24,434 bases of DNA from CAZFUY01 sp964522445 (GTDB taxonomy: Bacteria; Pseudomonadota; Gammaproteobacteria; SZUA-229), in contig CAZFUY010000041.1 of assembly GCA_964522445.1 (NCBI GenBank), positions 1-24,434 on the forward strand. Reading direction: 5' to 3'. Numbering within the stretch: position 1 is the stretch's first letter; the number at the start of each line of letters is the position of its first letter. Below the pieces are notes generated by a model. The model was given only the letters and a program-made list of their open reading frames with translations. It made no database searches and was not told the origin of the DNA. Positions 1 to 8,380 of the stretch are shown piece after piece. The position numbers and the translations under genes were made by a program.

Positions 1-1
1 G

Positions 2-1528
2 GCAGATTTTTACGGTGCTATGGATGGTGCCAGCAAGTTTGTTCGCGGTGATGCCGTTGCCGGTATTTTAATTCTAATTATTAATATTGTGGGTGGTCTG
101 ACCATTGGTCTGGCACAACATGATATGGCATTAGCCGATGCGGTTCGTAACTATACCCTGTTAACTATTGGTGATGGTCTGGTTGCACAGATTCCATCAT
201 TACTCCTGTCCAGTGCCACTGCCATAATTATTACTCGTGATTCAGGCAAACATGATCTGGGTGTGCAGGTGTTTGAGCAATTGTTCAAAAATACACAGGT
301 ACTCTGGGTTACGGCTGGCATTATTGGTGCGATGGGGGCTATTCCCGGCATGCCTAATTTTGCTTTTCTTTCACTGGCAGGTGCATTAGCTGTTAGCGCA
401 CATCTTATTGATAAAAAAGCGGAAGATATAGAAGTTCGTGAGCGGGTTGAAGTAGAAGCAGAACCACCCAAACCTGTTGAAACAAAAGATCTTTCATGGG
501 ATGACGTACAGCCCGTTGATCTTATTGGTCTGGAAGTAGGTTATGGATTAATTCCTATGGTTGATCGTAATCAGGATGGTCAGTTATTAAACCGTATTAA
601 AGGTGTGCGCAAAAAACTTTCACAGGAGTTAGGTTTTCTTATTCATGCCGTGCATATTCGCGATAATTTAGATTTAAATCCGAATGCCTATCGTATTACT
701 TTATTAGGTGTGCCGGTAGGAGAAAGTGAGATACACCCTGATCGTGAATTAGCGATTAATCCTGGCCAGGTTTATGGTGAATTGCAGGGCATAAAAGGAA
801 AAGATCCAGCCTTTGGTTTAGAGGCTGTGTGGATTGATCCGGGGCAACGAGATCATGCACAAACTTTAGGTTATACCGTTGTTGATGCCACCACTGTGGT
901 TGCAACACATTTAAGTCAGTTGCTACATGACAATGCGCATGAATTAATTGGCCATGAAGAAGTGCAGCAGCTGCTGGATAACTTAGCTAAACAATCGCCC
1001 AAGCTGGTCGAAGATCTTGTACCTAAATTAATGCCATTAAGTGTTGTTGTTAAAGTAATGCAAAACTTATTGAGCGAAGGTGTGCCTATTCGTGACGTGC
1101 GTACCATTGCAGAGCATTTGGCAGAGCAGGGCGCTCGCACACAGGATCCTGTTGAGTTAACCGCAGCGATTCGTATTGCATTAGGTCGTTCTATTGTTCA
1201 GAAAATAAATGGTCTGGAACATGAGCTGCCTGTTATTACTTTAGATCCTGCGCTTGAACAAATACTCATGCAGTCTGCACAAAATTCTCCACAGGGTTCT
1301 TTAAGTATTGAACCTGGTTTAGCTGATCGCTTATTTAAATCACTTGAAGTGACGACTAAGAAGCAGGAAATGTCGGGTCAGCCTGCGATTCTAGTTGTTG
1401 CTCCTCCGCTTAGACTATGGTTGGCGCAACTGGTTAGACATTCGATTTCAGGCTTAAGTGTTCTGTCTTATAGCGAAATTCCTGATAACAAAAATATTAA
1501 AGTTGTAGCTGCCGTTGGTGCAAATTGA
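2..1528 (+). CDS. flhA: Flagellar biosynthesis protein FlhA, 3' part (5' end outside window)
   Basis: FlhA is the inner-membrane export-gate subunit of the flagellar type III secretion apparatus; its cytoplasmic domain forms the ring that docks chaperone-substrate complexes. The reading frame is open from base 2 and begins inside the protein with ADFYGAMDGASKFVRGD, a hallmark FlhA stretch just before the later transmembrane helices. Two hydrophobic segments follow (about residues 22-42 and 100-135 of the fragment), then a linker and the large cytoplasmic domain to the C-terminus. About 508 codons are present; full-length family members have about 690, so roughly 180-190 N-terminal residues lie upstream. 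An ATG at base 20 is internal and not the true start. flhF follows after 11 bases, with its ribosome site touching the flhA stop, so the genes are very likely co-transcribed. Confidence 0.97.
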   Translation, partial: ADFYGAMDGASKFVRGDAVAGILILIINIVGGLTIGLAQHDMALADAVRNYTLLTIGDGLVAQIPSLLLSSATAIIITRDSGKHDLGVQVFEQLFKNTQVLWVTAGIIGAMGAIPGMPNFAFLSLAGALAVSAHLIDKKAEDIEVRERVEVEAEPPKPVETKDLSWDDVQPVDLIGLEVGYGLIPMVDRNQDGQLLNRIKGVRKKLSQELGFLIHAVHIRDNLDLNPNAYRITLLGVPVGESEIHPDRELAINPGQVYGELQGIKGKDPAFGLEAVWIDPGQRDHAQTLGYTVVDATTVVATHLSQLLHDNAHELIGHEEVQQLLDNLAKQSPKLVEDLVPKLMPLSVVVKVMQNLLSEGVPIRDVRTIAEHLAEQGARTQDPVELTAAIRIALGRSIVQKINGLEHELPVITLDPALEQILMQSAQNSPQGSLSIEPGLADRLFKSLEVTTKKQEMSGQPAILVVAPPLRLWLAQLVRHSISGLSVLSYSEIPDNKNIKVVAAVGAN

Positions 1529-1539
1529 GGTTATAAAAA

Positions 1540-2904
1540 ATGAAAGTAAAACGTTTTGTAGCAGATGATATGCGTAAGGCTTTACGTGATGTTAAAGAAG
1601 AACTGGGTGCGGATGCTGTTATTTTATCCAACCGTAAAGTGGGTGATAAAGTTGAAATACTTGCGGTGATGGATTATGACGAAGAGATGATGAATGATGC
1701 GATAGGTGAAGTAAAAAACCAGCGCAAACCAGATAGCGCCGCCGCTTATTTTGAGCAGGCAGCGGCTGAGCGTATTCAGGATGATCAGGTTTCCTTAAGT
1801 CACATGCAGAAAACTAAAATAGATCAACAAAATACGCCGCCGGTTAAACAGCAACAAATGACACAGGAAAAAATTTCAGAGCCAGAAAGTTCTCAGCCAC
1901 AACCTCAATCTGCACAATATGTAGATCATCAGGCTTCAGGTTTGCATCAGTCACTTAATAAAAGCGATCACGGTATTATAGAAATGCGTGATGAATTAAA
2001 ATCATTACGCGCCATGATTGAAAACCAGCAGGCGATGAGTGAGTGGAATAATCTTGCACAAAAACATCCATTGCGTATTAGTCTGTACAAACGTTTAACT
2101 CAAATGGGTTTAAGCCAGGAAGTATGTAAATATCTGGCAAAAGGCCTTGATGATTTAAATGATATTGAACAGGCTATGCAGGCAGCATTAAAACAGTTAG
2201 TGCATCAATTACCTATTGCCGATGATGATATTGTAAATCAGGGTGGTGTTTATGCCATGGTTGGGCCAACAGGTGTAGGGAAAACAACAACCATTGCAAA
2301 ACTGGCGGCGCGTTTTGCCATGCGCCATGGCCAGCGTCATGTGGCATTAATTAGCACAGATAATTATCGTATTGGTGCTCATGAGCAGTTAATGACCTAT
2401 GGACGTTTACTGGGTGTGCCTGTGCATACGGCTAATAATGAACAGGAATTACAGCAGCTATTGCATAAACTGTATGATAAAAAATTAATCCTTATTGATA
2501 CCGCGGGTATGAGTCAACGAGATGTGCGTATGAGTGAGCAATTTGCGCATCTGGGAAATAATTCGTCTATTATAAAATCTTATCTGGTGTTAGCGGCTAA
2601 TGCACAACTGGCAACTCTGGATGAAGCGATTAAGTCATTTAAAAAGGCCAATCTGGCGGGCTGTATTTTAACCAAGCTGGATGAAGCCGTGAGTCTGGGT
2701 GGTGTACTTAGCGCGATGATTAAACATCATTTACCTGCTGCATATATCAGTAATGGTCAAAGAGTGCCGGAAGATCTGCAACCGGCACGGGCACGTGAGT
2801 TAATTAATGAAAGTATTAATAATATGAAGCAATATCGTGAACCCAGTGATGATGAATTTATGGCGGCTTCATTTAGTACGGATATTAGTCACGCTCGGTT
2901 GTAA
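1540..2904 (+). CDS. flhF: Flagellar SRP-type GTPase FlhF
   Basis: FlhF is a signal-recognition-particle-type GTPase that marks the cell pole where the flagellum is built. The 454-residue protein has the usual layout: a short N-terminal B domain starting MKVKRFVADDMRKALRD, a Gln-rich low-complexity linker (about residues 90-140), then N and G domains. GTP-binding motifs are visible: G1 GPTGVGKTT at residues 242-250, DTAG at 320-323 and TKLDEA near the C-terminus. The ATG is preceded by GAGG, which overlaps the flhA stop. Downstream is fleN, encoding the partner ATPase that stimulates FlhF GTP hydrolysis, but the two are separated by a 183-base gap that carries repeat DNA. All catalytic motifs look intact. 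Confidence 0.97.
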   Translation: MKVKRFVADDMRKALRDVKEELGADAVILSNRKVGDKVEILAVMDYDEEMMNDAIGEVKNQRKPDSAAAYFEQAAAERIQDDQVSLSHMQKTKIDQQNTPPVKQQQMTQEKISEPESSQPQPQSAQYVDHQASGLHQSLNKSDHGIIEMRDELKSLRAMIENQQAMSEWNNLAQKHPLRISLYKRLTQMGLSQEVCKYLAKGLDDLNDIEQAMQAALKQLVHQLPIADDDIVNQGGVYAMVGPTGVGKTTTIAKLAARFAMRHGQRHVALISTDNYRIGAHEQLMTYGRLLGVPVHTANNEQELQQLLHKLYDKKLILIDTAGMSQRDVRMSEQFAHLGNNSSIIKSYLVLAANAQLATLDEAIKSFKKANLAGCILTKLDEAVSLGGVLSAMIKHHLPAAYISNGQRVPEDLQPARARELINESINNMKQYREPSDDEFMAASFSTDISHARL

Positions 2905-2913
2905 ATGATTTTC

Positions 2914-3023
2914 GGTGTCGGAGTCAAATTTCCGCAATAAGCGCAGGTGTCGGAGTCAAAGTTGACTGCTAATATAATAGTCAGGTCTGGCATAAAAATA
3001 AGCAGCTTTGACTCCGACACCTG
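2914..3023. repeat. REP/MITE-like repeat element between flhF and fleN
   Basis: The 15-mer GGTGTCGGAGTCAAA occurs at 2914-2928 and again at 2946-2960. Its exact reverse complement lies further on. Extended by flanking bases, CAGGTGTCGGAGTCAAAG (2944-2961) and CTTTGACTCCGACACCTG (3006-3023) form a perfect 18-bp inverted repeat around 44 bases of AT-rich DNA. This is the layout of a small non-autonomous element or REPIN-like pair (two inverted repeats plus a solo copy). No other copy was seen in this window. The stem could also act as an RNA hairpin or processing site inside the flhF-fleN transcript. The identity of the mobilising enzyme is not visible. Confidence 0.75.
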
Positions 3024-3087
3024 AGCCGACCCTGAAGCTAAAGATGCAAGAAGAAAGATAAAAAAGCAAACTATACTTAAAAGGTAA

Positions 3088-3945
3088 ATGATGACCGATC
3101 AGGCAGCAGGCTTAAGACGAATGGCAAAACAGAAACCAGTTCAGGTAATTGCAGTAGCAAGTGGTAAAGGTGGCGTGGGTAAAACCAATGTTTCTGTTAA
3201 CCTGTCGCTTGCTCTGGTTGAATCTGGAAAAGATGTCTTACTGTTAGATGCAGACCTGGGATTGGCCAATGTCGATTTATTGCTGGGACTGCATTCTGAA
3301 TACAACTTATCTCATGTTATTACTGGTGAACGTACACTTGAAGAAGTGATTGTTGAAGGCCCAGAAGGTTTAAAAATTATTCCGGCGGCTTCTGGCACAC
3401 AAATGATGTCTGAATTATCACCCAGCCAGCATGCGGGAGTGATACGTGCTTTTAGTGAATTGAGTACGCCAATTGATGTGCTAATGGTGGATGCAGCAGC
3501 GGGCATATCAGACAGTGTTATTAGTTTTACCAAGGCATCCAATGAAGTCATAGTGGTTGTCTGTGATGAGCCCACCTCATTGACGGATGCTTATGCCTTG
3601 ATGAAAGTGCTCAACACAGATCACGGTGTGCAGCGATTTAATATTCTGGCTAATAGTGTTCGCAGTCCCAAAGAAGGTTTGAATTTATTTGCTAAACTCA
3701 GCAGAGTGACGGATCATTATCTGGATGTGACTTTGGATTATATGGGCGCAGTGCCTTACGATGAATATTTGATTAAAGCAGTGAAAAAACAACGTGCAGT
3801 TATGCAATCTTATCCCCAGAGTCCAGCGTCTCTGGCTTTTCGTAAACTGGCAAAAAAAGTGAAGAGCTGGCCTATGCCTGATCAGGCATCCGGTCATCTG
3901 GAGTTTTTTGTTGAGCGACTTATTCAATATAGTGCGGCAGGTTAA
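3088..3945 (+). CDS. fleN: Flagellar number regulator FleN/FlhG (MinD-type ATPase)
   Basis: FleN/FlhG is a MinD-like ATPase that limits flagella number, stimulates the FlhF GTPase and, in Pseudomonas, antagonises the master regulator FleQ. The N-terminus carries DQAAGLR (residues 4-10), matching the DQAxxLR helix by which FlhG activates FlhF. A deviant Walker A, GKGGVGKT, lies at about residues 26-33, followed by DADLGLAN and the family signature EPTSLTDAYALM. The C-terminal stretch LEFFVERLIQY looks like the amphipathic membrane-binding helix. Length (285 aa) is normal. Two ATGs stand in tandem; AAGG at 3081-3084 is better spaced for the second (3091), so the true start may be one codon later. 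fliA follows after 11 bases. Confidence 0.96.
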   Translation: MMTDQAAGLRRMAKQKPVQVIAVASGKGGVGKTNVSVNLSLALVESGKDVLLLDADLGLANVDLLLGLHSEYNLSHVITGERTLEEVIVEGPEGLKIIPAASGTQMMSELSPSQHAGVIRAFSELSTPIDVLMVDAAAGISDSVISFTKASNEVIVVVCDEPTSLTDAYALMKVLNTDHGVQRFNILANSVRSPKEGLNLFAKLSRVTDHYLDVTLDYMGAVPYDEYLIKAVKKQRAVMQSYPQSPASLAFRKLAKKVKSWPMPDQASGHLEFFVERLIQYSAAG

Positions 3946-3956
3946 ACAGGAACTTT

Positions 3957-4682
3957 ATGTATTCAGGTTGTGCCATGTATGCTGACGTAGATAAAACCCA
4001 GCAAGACCAACGTGTTGTGCAGCACCTTGCACTGGTAAAACGTATCGCTTATCACATGATTGGTCGCTTGCCATCTGTTATTCAGGTGGATGATTTAATT
4101 CAGGCGGGTATGCTGGGCTTAATTGAGGCCTCCAAACATTATGATCCATCGCAGGGAGCGAGTTTTGAAACCTATGCAGGCATTCGCATACGTGGTTCTA
4201 TTTTAGATGAAGTGCGTCATGCAGACTGGTCACCAAGATCACTGCACCGGAAAATGCGTCAGGTTAGTGAAGCCATACGTGAAATTGAAAATGCAACAGG
4301 GCGAGATGCAAAAGATACTGAAGTTGCTCAAAAGTTAGCCATAAGTCTTGATGATTATTATGTCATTATGCGAGACAGTGCCAGCTCCCGAGTTTTTAGT
4401 CTTAATCAGGCTGAAGATGATGGCCTGGCTCTTAATTTAAGTTCACCAGAAAAAGATCCCTTCGCTGTTTTGCATAAAGAAGATTTCCAGCTCTCACTGG
4501 CTCAATGTGTAGAACAGTTACCAGAGCGAGAAAAGATGGTCATGTCTCTGTACTACAACGACGAATTAAATCTAAAAGAAATCGGTCAGGTACTGGATAT
4601 CAGTGAATCCCGTGTTTGCCAGATTCATGGGCAGGCTCTTTCCAGAATACGTGCAAAATTATCTGACTGGACCGGAAGTTAA
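3957..4682 (+). CDS. fliA: Flagellar sigma-28 factor FliA
   Basis: FliA is the alternative sigma factor that directs RNA polymerase to late flagellar and chemotaxis genes and is held inactive by FlgM until the hook is complete. The 241-residue protein shows sigma region 2 (VDDLIQAGMLGLIEA and the core-binding FETYAGIRIRGSILDE), a short region 3 and a C-terminal region 4 with LKEIGQVLDISESRVCQIHG, the helix-turn-helix for the -35 element. AGGA five bases before the ATG at 3957 supports this start; another in-frame ATG at 3975 would give MYADVDK. It is the last gene of the flhA-flhF-fleN-fliA run. I saw no convincing sigma-28 promoter (TAAA-N15-GCCGATAA type) in the following gaps. Confidence 0.97.
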   Translation: MYSGCAMYADVDKTQQDQRVVQHLALVKRIAYHMIGRLPSVIQVDDLIQAGMLGLIEASKHYDPSQGASFETYAGIRIRGSILDEVRHADWSPRSLHRKMRQVSEAIREIENATGRDAKDTEVAQKLAISLDDYYVIMRDSASSRVFSLNQAEDDGLALNLSSPEKDPFAVLHKEDFQLSLAQCVEQLPEREKMVMSLYYNDELNLKEIGQVLDISESRVCQIHGQALSRIRAKLSDWTGS

Positions 4683-4887
4683 TTTCTGTAAGAGCAGTTT
4701 TAGCTGTGACAGTATTTAGCTCAATGATTCTCCCGGCTGAAGTCTCTCCTGCAATACATAATCCAGCAACGCTTATTATTTATAAAATAAATTGGTGATT
4801 TATTAGAGCTTTCACTGGAAATTATACAAATGTCTGCCAGACTCACTATTAAATAAGTATTAACAAGCAAAGACTGAGGGCAGCACC

Positions 4888-5274
4888 TTGGATAAAAATA
4901 TGAAAATCCTTATCGTAGATGATTTCTCTACTATGAGGCGAATAATTAAAAATCTAATGCGCGATTTGGGGTTCAATAACACAGAAGAAGCAGATGATGG
5001 AAATACAGGTTGGCCTATGTTGCAAACAGGTAAATTTGATTTTCTGATTACTGACTGGAATATGCCCGGCATGACGGGAATAGATTTGTTGCGGAATGTA
5101 CGTGCAGATGAAAATCTAAAAACACTTCCTGTATTACTGGTAACAGCAGAAGCCAAGAAGGAACAAATTGTTTTAGCCGCACAGGAAGGTGTAAATGGTT
5201 ATATCGTAAAACCTTTTACTGCCCAGACACTAAAAGAAAAAATCGATAAGATTTTTGAACGCATAGAAGGTTAG
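4888..5274 (+). CDS. cheY: Chemotaxis response regulator CheY (TTG start)
   Basis: CheY is the single-domain response regulator that, when phosphorylated by CheA, binds the flagellar motor switch and changes rotation. The 128-residue protein has the acidic pair D11/D12, phospho-acceptor D56 (TDWNMPG), T86, Y105 and K108, all expected for an active receiver. The start chosen is TTG at 4888, because GAGGG at 4876-4880 is well placed for it and the resulting MDKNMKILIVDDFSTMRR matches the usual CheY N-terminus. An ATG at 4900 has no ribosome site nearby. A 205-base gap separates it from fliA, so it may have its own promoter. GNTGWPML carries a Trp where many polar-flagellate CheY proteins have Ala or Leu. 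cheZ follows 14 bases after the stop. Confidence 0.97.
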   Translation: MDKNMKILIVDDFSTMRRIIKNLMRDLGFNNTEEADDGNTGWPMLQTGKFDFLITDWNMPGMTGIDLLRNVRADENLKTLPVLLVTAEAKKEQIVLAAQEGVNGYIVKPFTAQTLKEKIDKIFERIEG

Positions 5275-5288
5275 GGGCAGTATAGAGT

Positions 5289-6041
5289 ATGGGCGATGAT
5301 AATCAGATAGATAAAAAAGCACTGCTGGAAAAAGCCAAAGCACTTGTTTCAGCCTTGGAGCAGGGTGATGTAACGGATGATGCTATAGCCGCTTCATTAG
5401 ATGACATCATGACCTTGCGTGAGACTTCTTTATTCCATGAGCTGGGTAAAATGACTCGTGATATTCATGATTCCATTATGAATTTCCGCATGGATTCCCG
5501 TATTGCTGATCTTGCAAGTACTGATATCCCTGATGCTAAAGACCGTCTTGAATATGTTATTGAGATGACAGAAAAGTCAGCTAATACAGTATTAAGCGTG
5601 GTTGAAAAAGGCTCACCTGTTGCAGAAAAATTAATAGATCAGTCAAAATACTTAACAGAACAGTGGGGCAAATTTCGTCGTCGAGAAATGGGTGGTGATG
5701 AACTCCGCAGCATGGGGCAGGATGTAGAAGTATTTTTTAGTGAAACTGAAAGTATGATGACAGAATTACTGTCTGGCTTTACAGAAGTAATGATGGCACA
5801 GGGGTTTCAGGATTTAACAGGGCAGATTATTCGTAAAGTCATCACACTTGTTGATGAAATTGAAGGCAATCTTGTTGAATTAATACGTATTCAGGGCGAG
5901 AGTATTGAGCAGGATAAAAGTGCCACTAAAGATAAAGAAAAAGATGAACTAGCTGGTCCACAGATACCGGGCAAAGAAGCAGATGATGTGATGCAGGGTC
6001 AGGATGATGTGGATGATTTATTAGCCAGTTTAGGCTTCTAG
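5289..6041 (+). CDS. cheZ: CheY-phosphate phosphatase CheZ
   Basis: CheZ removes the phosphate from CheY-P and so resets the motor signal. The 250-residue helical protein contains GFQDLTGQIIRKV, in which the Gln of QDLTGQ corresponds to the catalytic Gln inserted into the CheY active site. The C-terminal peptide DVDDLLASLGF is the conserved CheY-tethering helix. Before it lies a charged, probably disordered linker (about residues 205-235). The ATG at 5289 is preceded by AGGGG overlapping the cheY stop, so the two genes are surely co-transcribed. Length is slightly above the 214 residues of the enteric protein, as in Pseudomonas. Confidence 0.96.
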   Translation: MGDDNQIDKKALLEKAKALVSALEQGDVTDDAIAASLDDIMTLRETSLFHELGKMTRDIHDSIMNFRMDSRIADLASTDIPDAKDRLEYVIEMTEKSANTVLSVVEKGSPVAEKLIDQSKYLTEQWGKFRRREMGGDELRSMGQDVEVFFSETESMMTELLSGFTEVMMAQGFQDLTGQIIRKVITLVDEIEGNLVELIRIQGESIEQDKSATKDKEKDELAGPQIPGKEADDVMQGQDDVDDLLASLGF

Positions 6042-6056
6042 AGGTGTAAAACTATC

Positions 6057-6115
6057 CAGCTTACTTCCCTCTTTTATGACTCCTGTCTGAGTTGAAAGCA
6101 TATGGAAGCAAGCTG
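6057..6115. promoter_or_regulatory. Long inverted repeat upstream of cheA
   Basis: CAGCTTACTTCC (6057-6068) and GGAAGCAAGCTG (6104-6115) pair with one mismatch (11 of 12) across a 35-base loop in the 119-base cheZ-cheA gap. There is no T-run after it, so it is not a standard terminator. It could be an mRNA stem limiting read-through or stabilising cheZ mRNA, or a regulator site. Confidence 0.4.
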
Positions 6116-6160
6116 AATATTTACATAAACATACTGAGTAATACTTAAGGGTTATTATTT

Positions 6161-8380
6161 ATGGCAATTGATCTTGATGATGAAATTCTTCAAGACTTTC
6201 TGGTTGAAGCAGGGGAAATTCTTGAGCTATTAAGTGAGCAACTTATAGAGCTTGAGCAATCGCCTGAGGATGCTGATTTACTTAATGCAGTTTTCAGGGG
6301 ATTTCATACAGTTAAAGGGGGTGCAGGCTTCCTTGCTCTGGATGCAATGGTTGATATCTGCCATGTATGTGAAGATGTATTTAATGTGTTACGCCAGGGT
6401 GAGCGTGATGTAACCCCTGCGTTAATGGATGCAGTATTGCAGGGGCTTGATACTGTTCAAACAATGTTTGCCGATATTCAGTCTGCTGAAGATCCAATAG
6501 CAGCAACTCCCGAGCTTATAGAAACTTTAAAAATATTTGCAGTACCAGGCAATGCTGAGCCAGAAGAAGCTGCACCTGCTGAGACAGCAGAAGAGGTTGA
6601 AGAAACATCGATCGAAGAAACATCGGCAGCTGATGAAACAGATAATGAATTTGATGCCTTACTGAATGCAATGGATGATGAGTCTGAAAAAGCACCTGCT
6701 GAAGTGGCAGCTAGTTCAGCAGATAGTGATGATATTACGGATGATGAATTTGAATCACTGCTGGATGATCTCCATGGCAAAGGCAAGCATGGTGGTGGAA
6801 AACCTGCTGTAGAAGAGGAAAAAGAAAAAGCGGCTGCCGCATCTGGTGGCGGTGATGAATTAATTACAGATGATGAATTTGATGCCTTGCTGGATAATCT
6901 ACATGGCAAAGGTAAAGGGCCTGCTGCAAAATCTTCAGAGGCCAGTGATAAGCCTGCGGATAAACCCAAAGAAGCAGCAGGATCTGCATCGGGCAGTGAT
7001 GAAGTGATTACAGATGATGAATTTGATGCCTTACTGGATGATCTTCATGGCAAAGGCAAGGGGCCAGCAGCTAAAGCTGATGCAGGTAAATCGGTAGCTA
7101 AACCAGAACCTGCAGCTAAAAAAGAAGAGCCAGCAAAATCCACGGCTAAAGTTAAAAAACCAGCGGCTAAACCGGCTGCCAAAGCATCACCTGCTAAACC
7201 GGCAGCAGAAACCTCTGTTCGTGTTGATACGGAACGTTTAGATGAAATTATGAACCTTGTTGGTGAGCTGGTACTGGTTCGTAATCGTCTGCAAACATTG
7301 CGTACAGATATGAATGAGGGCCCTGTAACTCAGGCCATTACTAATCTGAGTATGGTTACATCGGACCTGCAAACGTCGGTTATGAAGACACGTATGCAGC
7401 CAATTAAAAAAGTATTTGGTCGATTCCCCCGAGTTGTGCGTGACTTATCTCGTCAAATTAATAAAGAAATCAAGCTTGAAATGATGGGCGAGGAAACGGA
7501 TCTGGATAAAAATCTGGTTGAAGCACTGGCTGATCCATTGGTGCATCTGGTTCGTAATGCGGTTGATCATGGTATTGAATTGCCGGATGAGCGTGAGAAA
7601 AAAGGAAAAGATAGAGTCGGCACAGTAAGCCTCTCTGCATTGCAGGAAGGGGATCATATTTTGTTAGCCATTGAAGATGATGGTGCAGGTATGGATCCAG
7701 AAATATTAAGAGGCAAAGCGGTAGAAAAAGGTTTAATGGATGAAGAAACCGCGGCACGCATGGATGATAAAGAGTGCTTTAATCTAATTTTTATGGCGGG
7801 TTTTTCAACCAAAGATGAAATTTCAGATATATCTGGCCGTGGCGTTGGCATGGATGTTGTGAAGACCCGTATTGCCCAGCTGAATGGTACGCTGGATATA
7901 GACTCAACTTTAGGTAAAGGTAGTTTATTAACTATTAAAGTACCTTTAACTTTGGCTATCTTACCTACGCTAATGATTGCTCTGGGTGAGAGAACATTTG
8001 CGTTACCTCTTTCCAGTGTAAATGAAATTTTTGAACTGGAAACACGTAAAACCAATATTGTTGATGGTCAGTTAATGGTTATGGTGCGTGAAAAAGCAGT
8101 ACCCATATTTTATTTATCCAGATGGCTAATGAGGCCTGGCGAAACTGCCAAATATGGTGATGGCGAAGGTCAGGTTATTATTGTGCAGGTAGGTAACCGT
8201 CTGGTTGGGCTGGTAACCGATCAGGTGATTGGTCAGGAAGAAGTTGTTATTAAGCCATTGGGTGTGATGTTGCAGGGGCTACCGGGTCTTGCGGGTTCAA
8301 CAATTACAGGTGATGGTGGCATTGCATTAATTCTTGATATTCAAAGTTTATTAAAAGCGAATGCTAGAAAAGGTTTTTAA
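6161..8380 (+). CDS. cheA: Chemotaxis sensor histidine kinase CheA
   Basis: CheA is the soluble histidine kinase of the chemoreceptor array; it phosphorylates CheY and CheB. The 739-residue protein has an HPt (P1) domain with phospho-His H49 in FHTVKGGAG, a long acidic/Lys-Pro-Ala-rich linker (about 125-348), the dimerisation domain (from about 350, RVDTERLDEIMNLVGELV), an ATPase domain with N-box N466 (RNAVDHG), DDGAGMD and GRGVGMDVV (from 559), and a C-terminal CheW-like P5 domain (about 600-735). No recognisable P2 CheY-binding domain is seen; instead the linker holds three copies of a TDDEFDALLDDLHGKGK-like motif and one degenerate copy. Such linkers are known in Pseudomonas-type CheA. 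AAGGG lies about ten bases before the ATG. Confidence 0.97.
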   Translation: MAIDLDDEILQDFLVEAGEILELLSEQLIELEQSPEDADLLNAVFRGFHTVKGGAGFLALDAMVDICHVCEDVFNVLRQGERDVTPALMDAVLQGLDTVQTMFADIQSAEDPIAATPELIETLKIFAVPGNAEPEEAAPAETAEEVEETSIEETSAADETDNEFDALLNAMDDESEKAPAEVAASSADSDDITDDEFESLLDDLHGKGKHGGGKPAVEEEKEKAAAASGGGDELITDDEFDALLDNLHGKGKGPAAKSSEASDKPADKPKEAAGSASGSDEVITDDEFDALLDDLHGKGKGPAAKADAGKSVAKPEPAAKKEEPAKSTAKVKKPAAKPAAKASPAKPAAETSVRVDTERLDEIMNLVGELVLVRNRLQTLRTDMNEGPVTQAITNLSMVTSDLQTSVMKTRMQPIKKVFGRFPRVVRDLSRQINKEIKLEMMGEETDLDKNLVEALADPLVHLVRNAVDHGIELPDEREKKGKDRVGTVSLSALQEGDHILLAIEDDGAGMDPEILRGKAVEKGLMDEETAARMDDKECFNLIFMAGFSTKDEISDISGRGVGMDVVKTRIAQLNGTLDIDSTLGKGSLLTIKVPLTLAILPTLMIALGERTFALPLSSVNEIFELETRKTNIVDGQLMVMVREKAVPIFYLSRWLMRPGETAKYGDGEGQVIIVQVGNRLVGLVTDQVIGQEEVVIKPLGVMLQGLPGLAGSTITGDGGIALILDIQSLLKANARKGF
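6728..7060 (+). repeat. Three in-frame motif repeats in the CheA linker
   Basis: Units at 6728-6787, 6854-6916 and 6998-7060 encode DDITDDEFESLLDDLHGKGK, then DELITDDEFDALLDNLHGKGK in its close variant, then a third nearly identical unit ending LLDDLHGKGKGPAAK. They are spaced 42 and 48 residues apart. A degenerate fourth unit (TDNEFDALLNAMDD) is at 6638-6679. The acidic amphipathic unit resembles a short binding peptide repeated along a flexible tether, possibly replacing the P2 docking domain; that role is inferred. Confidence 0.8.

Noticed and set aside
4683..4887. Search for a sigma-28 or sigma-54 promoter before cheY
   Set aside because: No TAAA-N15-GCCGATAA or GG-N10-GC element with acceptable flanks was found; only a short GTCTG-C-CAGAC repeat is visible.
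6478..6969. 163-codon open frame on the minus strand
   Set aside because: It is antisense to the CheA repeat linker; its Ser-rich composition is the mirror of Asp/Glu/Ala codons, and no domain is seen.
7654..8055. 133-codon minus-strand frame inside cheA
   Set aside because: It lies fully opposite the conserved CheA ATPase domain; no independent evidence.
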